Shown here piece after piece: positions 5,900 to 9,326 of a stretch of DNA of 9,326 nt (its first letter is position 1; every line of letters begins with the position of its first letter). A program made the translations under genes and the position numbers. The stretch is from the NCBI GenBank assembly GCA_024691065.1, contig JAILOA010000431.1:1-9326 (forward strand). Reading direction: 5' to 3'. The notes beneath the pieces are model-generated. The model did not search any database, was not told the origin of the DNA, and was given only the letters and a program-made list of their open reading frames with translations. The DNA is from Lachnospiraceae bacterium (GTDB lineage: Bacteria > Bacillota > Clostridia > Lachnospirales > Lachnospiraceae).

Positions 5900-7154
5900 G
5901 CTTGTAGTATTTTACATACATAGAATTTACAAAAATCTTTTAAGATTTTTCAGATGGGTAATATTTTCAGTAATAACCGGAACGGTAGTAGGTGCCTTCA
6001 GTATAGCATTTGTATTTGCTTTTGAATGGTGTACAGATATGAGAGTCAAGTTTCCTTGGCTCTTGTATTTGCTACCTGTTGCCGGTTGTATTATTGTATC
6101 CCTGTATTCGATTTTTAATTACAAAAATGATAAAGGAACAAATCTGGTACTCTCTACAATTCACTCAAAGGCCGAGATTCCGTTTAAAATGGCGCCACTT
6201 ATATTTATATCTACACTTCTGACACATCTTTGTGGCGGTTCCGCCGGTAGAGAGGGAGCGGCTCTTCAGCTTGGAGGAAGCATCGGAAATACTCTTGGAA
6301 GGGTTTTCAAATTTGATGAAAAAGATAAGCACGTTGTCGTAATGTGTGGCATGAGTGCTGCATTTGCGGTGATGTTCGGAACTCCTGTGGCAGCGATAGT
6401 ATTCTCGATGGAGGTTGTAAGCGTAGGTGTAATGTATTATGCGGCGCTTGTTCCGTGCGTATTTGCAGCAACAATAGCCTTTGAAATGTCGCAATTTCTG
6501 GATATTCACCGTCATACATATGCCATCATAAGAGCTCCTCAGCTAGATGCTGTAAATGGCATAGAAATAGTATTACTTTCGCTTCTTTGTGCTTTGATCA
6601 GTGTATTGTTCTGTGTGATGTTACACGGGTTGGGTGATTTCTATAGAGATAAATTCAAGAATCCATATATTAGAATTATATTTTCCGCTGCCTTGATAAT
6701 CGGCATTAACTCACTTTTAAATACGACAGATTATATGGGAACAGGCTTTGATGTCATAAATCACGCAGTTAACGGTTATGTAGTTCCTTATGCCTTTTTG
6801 GTGAAAATGGTACTCACGGCCCTTACTCTTGAGGCCGGCTTTAAGGGTGGAGAAATTGTGCCGAGTTTCTTTATAGGAGCGACTTTCGGGTGTCTTTTCG
6901 GACACATAATAGGATTATCGCCGTCACTTTGTGCAGCAGTAGGGATGATATCGGTATTCTGCGGTGTTACGAACTGTCCTATCACATCAATAATTATAGC
7001 ATATGAGTTGTTCGGACCGGGACAAATAGCTTATCTCGTTATCGGAGTCAGCGTTAGCTATCTGATGTCCGGATATTATGGACTTTATCACGATCAGACT
7101 ATAGTATATTCCAAGTATAAGACAGAGTATATAAATAAAAGGACCAAGGGGTAG
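5886..7154 (+). CDS. CLC-family anion transporter, CLC-F-like (probable fluoride/proton antiporter)
   Basis: This is a 422-residue integral membrane protein with many hydrophobic helices and no cytoplasmic CBS domains. CLC landmarks are clear: GREG at 121-124 with the external gating Glu at E123; 'FGTPVAAIVFSMEV' (the helix with the inner Glu site in E. coli ClcA); 'GGEIVPSFFIG' for the third anion-binding loop; and a C-terminal 'SGYYGLYHDQ'. Several features point to the fluoride-exporting CLC-F clade rather than the chloride type. GTNLV (84-88) stands where chloride CLCs have GSGIP and CLC-Fs have GNNLI-like text. 'THLCGGSAGREGAALQ' is CLC-F-like. The inner proton Glu is V177 in 'FSMEV'. 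It would protect cells by expelling fluoride, but the substrate is inferred. The start ATG lies inside serS, a 14-base overlap, with only a weak AAAGG upstream, so translation is probably coupled. No fluoride riboswitch is seen. Confidence 0.85.
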   Translation: MKRTKLVVFYIHRIYKNLLRFFRWVIFSVITGTVVGAFSIAFVFAFEWCTDMRVKFPWLLYLLPVAGCIIVSLYSIFNYKNDKGTNLVLSTIHSKAEIPFKMAPLIFISTLLTHLCGGSAGREGAALQLGGSIGNTLGRVFKFDEKDKHVVVMCGMSAAFAVMFGTPVAAIVFSMEVVSVGVMYYAALVPCVFAATIAFEMSQFLDIHRHTYAIIRAPQLDAVNGIEIVLLSLLCALISVLFCVMLHGLGDFYRDKFKNPYIRIIFSAALIIGINSLLNTTDYMGTGFDVINHAVNGYVVPYAFLVKMVLTALTLEAGFKGGEIVPSFFIGATFGCLFGHIIGLSPSLCAAVGMISVFCGVTNCPITSIIIAYELFGPGQIAYLVIGVSVSYLMSGYYGLYHDQTIVYSKYKTEYINKRTKG

Positions 7155-7158
7155 AGAA

Positions 7159-7401
7159 AGACCGCAAGGGACTTGAGTTGACGGAGAAAGCTGTTGGAGT
7201 CAAACCAGATAGATTAGATTGCAAGGGCTTGAGTGGATAGAAAACCTTATGGGTTTGAAATTATATAGAGAGAACCACAGGGGCTCGAATGGACGGAGAA
7301 AGATGTGGACTCAAGAAGACCGCAAGGGACTTGAGTTGACGAAGAAACCTGTTGGAGTCAAACTAGATAGATTAGATTGCAAGGGCTTGAATCACAGAAA
7401 A
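7159..7401. repeat. Degenerate tandem array of about 56-bp units
   Basis: Five units can be aligned: 7161-7216, 7217-7272, 7273-7318 (shortened, most diverged), 7319-7374 and a partial one from 7375. Units 4 and 5 repeat units 1 and 2: bases 7159-7232 and 7317-7390 differ at only 3 of 74 positions, 158 bp apart. The core is GCAAGGG-(A)-CTTGAG followed by a purine-rich GGA(C/T)(G/A)GA-like stretch. In units 1, 2, 4 and 5 the core is a small dyad, CAAG-2 or 3 bases-CTTG. The array starts right after the CLC stop codon and ends at the minus-strand terminator. Reading frames are not kept between units, so it is not a coding repeat. The function is unknown. Confidence 0.85.
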
Positions 7402-7420
7402 AAGCACGCAATATGCGTGC
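7398..7420 (-). terminator. Intrinsic terminator for the DUF402 gene (minus strand)
   Basis: GCACGCA (7404-7410), the loop ATA and TGCGTGC (7414-7420) form a perfect 7-bp hairpin. On the minus strand it is followed by six T (7403-7398), the classic terminator form. It lies 90 bases past the stop of the minus-strand gene. Confidence 0.75.
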
Positions 7421-7433
7421 CTGAGTAAGAAGT

Positions 7434-7468
7434 AAGGCGGATAAAAGAAAGCCCGCCTTGCATTTTAT
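7434..7468 (+). terminator. Probable terminator for the serS-CLC unit (plus strand)
   Basis: AAGGCGG (7434-7440) pairs perfectly with CCGCCTT (7453-7459) around a 12-base A-rich loop, followed by GCATTTTAT. The T tract is imperfect, but stem strength and place fit the end of the plus-strand operon, which comes after the repeat array. Confidence 0.6.
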
Positions 7469-7509
7469 AGTTAGTGTAAAAAAATAAGGACGATGTAGAA
7501 CAAACTGAA

Positions 7510-7995
7510 TTACAAAACTTCATCCACATATGCGGTATATTTTGAAAAATTGCCCGAATAAATAATTTCCAGAAGTTTGGCTGTAATTCTCAAGGCTTTC
7601 GATAACATTTTGGTATCGGTTATATGATTGTCAAGGGCTTCAGCAACTTCGTCAAGGTCAACAACTTTGACAAAATTATCAGGATAGACAAGTACATCCG
7701 CCAAAAGATCGGTGAAGACATAAGCGTTTTCGGTTTCATTGAACTCAGTATCGATTATATCGCAGTACCAATAAACAAGGTTATTTTCGGCATCGAACTC
7801 TTTGCTGATTTTAAAGCCCTCTTCGATGAAATAAGCAGAAACGCCGTGATCTATGTCTTTTCGTGGTTTCAGGACATGCCACTTGGTGATGAGGATATTA
7901 TTGTCAAAGGACACAATCTTATCATCCTTTAATTCAACGATTTCATCAGGGATAAAACGTTTTCTGTATAAGCGAAGATTAGTGGTATCTGGCAT
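7510..7995 (-). CDS. DUF402-domain protein (FomD/Ntdp-like)
   Basis: This is a 161-residue soluble protein. Family hallmarks are visible in order: 'YWYCDI' (75-80), Tyr92, 'TDLLADVLVYPD' (95-106) and 'DLDE' (113-116), spaced as in DUF402 proteins. Characterised relatives are metal-dependent phosphohydrolases, namely the FomD hydrolase of fosfomycin synthesis and the nucleoside di- and triphosphate phosphatases of staphylococci and bacilli. A nucleotide- or phosphoester-hydrolysing role is therefore possible but unproven. A helical tail of about 40 residues follows the domain. The start ATG (7995-7993) has a strong GGAGG seven bases upstream. It is a single-gene unit, divergent from era and convergent with the CLC gene, ending at its own terminator. 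Confidence 0.82.
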   Translation of the reverse strand: MPDTTNLRLYRKRFIPDEIVELKDDKIVSFDNNILITKWHVLKPRKDIDHGVSAYFIEEGFKISKEFDAENNLVYWYCDIIDTEFNETENAYVFTDLLADVLVYPDNFVKVVDLDEVAEALDNHITDTKMLSKALRITAKLLEIIYSGNFSKYTAYVDEVL

Positions 7996-8049
7996 ATAAT
8001 CACCTCCAAGTGTATGTTAATAAGTAATCCGATAGTTTGCATTTTTAAA

Positions 8050-8077
8050 AATATAAATAAAAGTATAATACTGTAAA
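8050..8077 (-). promoter_or_regulatory. Possible promoter of the DUF402 gene
   Basis: On the minus strand, TTTACA (8077-8072), a 16-base spacer and TATATT (8055-8050) resemble a sigma-A promoter about 55 bases before the start codon. The region is very AT-rich, so chance matches are likely. Confidence 0.35.
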
Positions 8078-8108
8078 AAGTAAATGTAAAGTAAAAAAAA
8101 TGAAAATT

Positions 8109-8400
8109 CAGAGAAAGATATGATAATATGGTTGGAAGTTTTGTAAAATTCGGATAAAATACAACTTAGAATATACGGAAGTTAGAATGTAAGAAAAATG
8201 AAAAACAGATAACAATAAAAAAGTACGGCAGTTAAAAGTAAAAAAAGGAAAACAGAAAATAAAAAAGGACAAAAGTTAAAAATTAATAGTAAGAAAAGTA
8301 AAAACAGATAACAATAAAAAAGGACAAAAGTTAAAAATTAGAAAAGAAAAAAACAGATAACAATAAAGAACTATGGAAGTAAGAAAGATAGTATAAAAAT
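8109..8400. repeat. A-rich degenerate tandem repeats of about 50 bp upstream of era
   Basis: AACAGATAACAATAAA occurs exactly at 8204-8219, 8303-8318 and 8352-8367, with a shortened form (ACAGAAAATAAA) from 8252. Units thus begin near 8206, 8253, 8305 and 8354. A diverged unit begins near 8158 and perhaps another at 8109. Each continues with a (A/G)GGACAAAAGTTAAAAATTA-like second half: the 25 bases at 8261-8285 recur exactly at 8316-8340. The plus strand is almost all purine with few C. Together with 7996-8108 (plain AT-rich, no gene) this fills the 416 bp between the DUF402 gene and era. Confidence 0.75.
8132..8160 (+). promoter_or_regulatory. Possible promoter of era
   Basis: TTGGAA (8132-8137), a 17-base spacer and TAAAAT (8155-8160) fit the housekeeping pattern. 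Transcription from here would give era a leader of about 245 nt, made almost entirely of the A-rich repeats. Other AT-rich matches nearby cannot be excluded. Confidence 0.4.
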
Positions 8401-8411
8401 TAGGAGTAAAT

Positions 8412-9317
8412 ATGGAAGACAAATTTAAATCAGGGTTTGTGACCCTTATAGGTCGCCCGAATGTAGGAAAATCAACTTTAATGAATCAAATAATAGGTCA
8501 GAAGATTGCGATAACATCCGCAAAGCCTCAGACTACCAGAAATCGTATTCAGACGGTCTATACGGATGACAACGGTCAGATTATATTTCTGGATACACCG
8601 GGGCTTCACAAGGCTAAGAATAAGCTTGGAGAATATATGGTTACGGCCGCAAAGTCAACATTAAATGAGGTAGATGTAATATGCTGGCTTGTCGAGGTCG
8701 GTACATTTATTGGGGAAGGAGACAGGGCAATTGCGGAAATGCTCGAGGGCGTAAGTACTCCTGTAATCCTTATAATTAACAAGATTGATACGGTTAAGCC
8801 GGAGGAAATACTTAAGTCTATAGATAAATATAAGGAGCTTTATGAATTTAAGGAAATTGTTCCTGTATCGGCGATGACCGGCGAAAACTCGGGCGATGTA
8901 GTCAATTCCATTATGAAATATTTGGAAGAGGGGCCGATGTATTTTGATCCCGATACGATTACGGATCAGCCGGAGAGGCAGATTACTGCGGAAATCATCA
9001 GGGAGAAGGCGCTTATGAATCTTAATGACGAAATTCCACACGGTATTGCAGTTGAAATCGACAGCATGAAATTCCGTAAAAAGGGCAATATTTATGATAT
9101 AGATGCCACTATTATTTGCGAGAGGGATTCCCACAAGCGAATTATTATCGGTAAGGGCGGAAGCATGATTAAGAAAATCGGGGCGCAGGCGAGGAAGGAT
9201 ATCGAGGTTATGCTCGGCGAGCACGTGAATTTGAAATTATGGGTGAAGGTTAGAAAAGACTGGAGAAATTCGGATTCCATGGTGAGAAACTTCGGATATG
9301 ATAAGAAGAAGCTGTAG
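8412..9317 (+). CDS. era: GTPase Era, 30S ribosome assembly factor
   Basis: Era is an essential GTPase that binds the 3' end of 16S rRNA during small-subunit maturation and is linked to cell-cycle control; it acts in the cytoplasm, often near the membrane. The protein is complete at 301 residues, the usual length. GTPase motifs: G1 'GRPNVGKST' (14-22), G2 Thr in 'PQTTRNRI' (39-46), G3 'DTPG' (61-64), G4 'NKID' (123-126) and G5 'SAM' (153-155). The C-terminal KH RNA-binding domain carries 'GKGGSMIKKIG' (247-257), followed by 'LKLWVKVRKDWR'. The start ATG has AGGAG five bases upstream. The gene is not directly preceded by ybeY, dgkA or cdd, its common partners, but by a repeat-rich gap. Nine bases remain after the stop, so a downstream partner such as recO cannot be seen. 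Confidence 0.97.
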   Translation: MEDKFKSGFVTLIGRPNVGKSTLMNQIIGQKIAITSAKPQTTRNRIQTVYTDDNGQIIFLDTPGLHKAKNKLGEYMVTAAKSTLNEVDVICWLVEVGTFIGEGDRAIAEMLEGVSTPVILIINKIDTVKPEEILKSIDKYKELYEFKEIVPVSAMTGENSGDVVNSIMKYLEEGPMYFDPDTITDQPERQITAEIIREKALMNLNDEIPHGIAVEIDSMKFRKKGNIYDIDATIICERDSHKRIIIGKGGSMIKKIGAQARKDIEVMLGEHVNLKLWVKVRKDWRNSDSMVRNFGYDKKKL

Positions 9318-9326
9318 GTAAGCCCG

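Noticed and set aside
7219..7428. 69-codon ORF across the repeat array
   Set aside because: It has a TTG start without a ribosome binding site. The repeat units change frame relative to each other and the ORF runs into a terminator hairpin, so it is not a credible gene.
7624..7932. 102-codon plus-strand ORF opposite the DUF402 gene
   Set aside because: The minus-strand frame has clear DUF402 motifs and a strong GGAGG site; the plus frame has neither.
7159..8400. CRISPR array for either repeat cluster
   Set aside because: The units are contiguous and degenerate with no unique spacers of constant length, and no cas genes are present.
8661..9224. 187-codon antisense ORF inside era, and similar ORFs inside serS and the GGDEF-EAL gene
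   Set aside because: These are mirror frames of strongly supported genes, with no ribosome binding sites or recognisable domains.

Overview
The window looks like a chromosomal segment of a low-GC Firmicute. The best guess is Lachnospiraceae (Butyrivibrio, Pseudobutyrivibrio or Roseburia-like). The evidence is A+T-rich non-coding DNA, strong AGGAGG-type ribosome binding sites, a GTSEH-type seryl-tRNA synthetase, and a CarD protein of the Firmicute kind. This rests on pattern recognition; no search was run.

Layout. (1) Positions 1-824 hold the 3' end of a sugar-type ABC solute-binding protein gene, closed by a clear intrinsic terminator near 860-897. (2) Positions 825-1340 are non-coding apart from two doubtful mini-ORFs. 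They hold a second hairpin, a 12-A tract, a near-consensus promoter (TTGAAA-17-TATAAT) and a leader of about 320 nt with a long helix and a competing pairing. (3) Positions 1341-4570 hold a two-gene unit: a CarD/CdnL-type RNA polymerase-binding regulator, then an 883-residue PAS-PAS-PAS-GGDEF-EAL protein. Both cyclic-di-GMP domains of the second protein have lost catalytic residues. (4) Positions 4607-7154 hold serS and, overlapping its end by 14 bases, a CLC anion transporter that resembles the fluoride-exporting CLC-F clade. (5) Positions 7155-7509 hold an array of about 56-bp degenerate repeats, followed by two hairpin terminators for the converging genes. (6) Positions 7510-7995 (minus strand) hold a DUF402 protein. 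(7) Positions 7996-8411 are an A-rich divergent intergenic region with about five to six degenerate repeats of about 50 bp leading into era. (8) Positions 8412-9317 hold era, a complete GTPase gene.

The individual genes belong to known families. serS and era serve translation and ribosome assembly. CarD and the degenerate c-di-GMP protein together look like a signalling and transcription unit: a PAS sensor with no predicted enzymatic output, co-transcribed with a global RNA polymerase regulator. The least explained parts are the structured CarD leader and the two unrelated intergenic repeat arrays.
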